From contig NZDA01000005.1 in the NCBI GenBank assembly GCA_002686525.1, forward strand, positions 24,774-29,957: a stretch of 5,184 nucleotides of DNA, written 5' to 3'. The notes beneath the pieces are model-generated. The model was not told the origin of the DNA. It was given only the letters and a program-made list of their open reading frames with translations, and ran no database searches. The translations under genes were made by a program, and so were the position numbers. This DNA is from Methanobacteriota archaeon. Its GTDB lineage: Archaea > Thermoplasmatota > Poseidoniia > Poseidoniales > Thalassarchaeaceae. This document shows, piece by piece, positions 4,745-5,184 of this stretch (positions are counted from its first letter, which is position 1; each line of letters opens with the position of its first letter).

Positions 4745-5184
4745 GAAACAGTGACTTATTCGTTGGTATTTTTGCTAATTTTATCTATCTTTTCTGGAAT
4801 ATATGGTCCAGAGAAAGTTTTACAATTAGATGAGAAAAATGATGTGAAAATAGAATCGATATCTAAAAGTAATAATCTGATAGATATTCCTTCATGGAAG
4901 CTCAACGATAAATGGAACTACAATGGATACCTAGATATGGTTGATTTCATAGTCGATTCTGGGGTAAATACAAATTTACAGACATTAACAGGAACATTGG
5001 AAAGTACTGTAACTGACATATATATCACGACCGTAGATAATAGTTCAAGTTTGGTCTACAAAGTAGAGTCAGAAGGATATTATGAAGCAAATAATATCAA
5101 CTTAGATGGACAACCAGGTGATTTAGAAGTTAATATGGATACAGTTTCCATTATTAGAGCATCAGACTTAGCAACTGTTTCACA
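4733..5184 (+). CDS. Secreted or surface-anchored acidic protein, unknown function, 3' end outside window
   Basis: An open frame of 150 codons runs off the right edge without a stop. It starts MRSRETVTYS and has a basic N-terminus followed by a hydrophobic core (residues 9-25, YSLVFLLILSIFSGIYG), which is a signal peptide or an N-terminal membrane anchor; there is no lipobox cysteine. The following region is polar and acidic (about 21 Asp/Glu against 8 Lys/Arg from residue 26 on) and has no cysteines. Around residues 55-150 the alternating pattern, with WKLNDKWNYNGYLD, TGTLESTVTDIYI and LVYKVESEGYYEA, suggests a beta-strand-rich exported domain. From memory this resembles large surface proteins of marine Euryarchaeota, but I cannot name a family. 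An in-frame TAA at 4715-4717 excludes a longer N-terminus; a GTG at residue 7 is a possible later start but would remove the basic residues. No clear ribosome site precedes the ATG. Confidence 0.72.
   Translation, partial: MRSRETVTYSLVFLLILSIFSGIYGPEKVLQLDEKNDVKIESISKSNNLIDIPSWKLNDKWNYNGYLDMVDFIVDSGVNTNLQTLTGTLESTVTDIYITTVDNSSSLVYKVESEGYYEANNINLDGQPGDLEVNMDTVSIIRASDLATVS

Overview
The window looks like a piece of a mesophilic, probably marine, heterotrophic euryarchaeal genome (Thermoplasmatota; a Marine Group II/III-like, Poseidoniales-type lineage is my best guess, from inference and not from a search). The domain assignment rests on an archaeal TATA-box-binding protein with two TBP repeats, an archaeal-type mevalonate kinase with the archaeal ASPTD catalytic motif, and a textbook TATA box about 26 nt before the tbp start codon (leaderless architecture). 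The DNA is A+T-rich.

Left half, minus strand (2764 down to 1): three genes read in the same direction. First is a 667-aa membrane protein that joins a NarI-like heme b domain, two [4Fe-4S] clusters and two HdrD-type cysteine-rich domains, best explained as a quinone reductase of the FadF/EtfD type. After 37 nt comes a 130-aa four-helix membrane protein of unknown function. After a 1-nt gap comes a class I glutamine amidotransferase-like hydrolase of the PuuD/C26 type, cut by the window edge just at its expected catalytic cysteine. A TATA-like box in the 37-nt gap may give the last two genes their own promoter.

A 119-nt divergent intergenic region (2765-2883) separates this from the plus-strand genes: mevalonate kinase (isoprenoid lipid synthesis), then tbp (general transcription), then the start of a secreted acidic protein that runs off the right edge. 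The three plus-strand genes are collinear but probably not one operon, because tbp has its own strong promoter.

The most unusual points are: a roughly 55-residue acidic insertion inside the second TBP repeat, between strand S1' and helix H1'; a perfect 10-bp GC-rich inverted repeat with the start codon of the secreted-protein gene in its loop, preceded by a second hairpin with a GNRA-type tetraloop; and the tbp start, which promoter position places at 3961 and not at the upstream ATG at 3898. I see no CRISPR array, insertion sequence, tRNA or rRNA.
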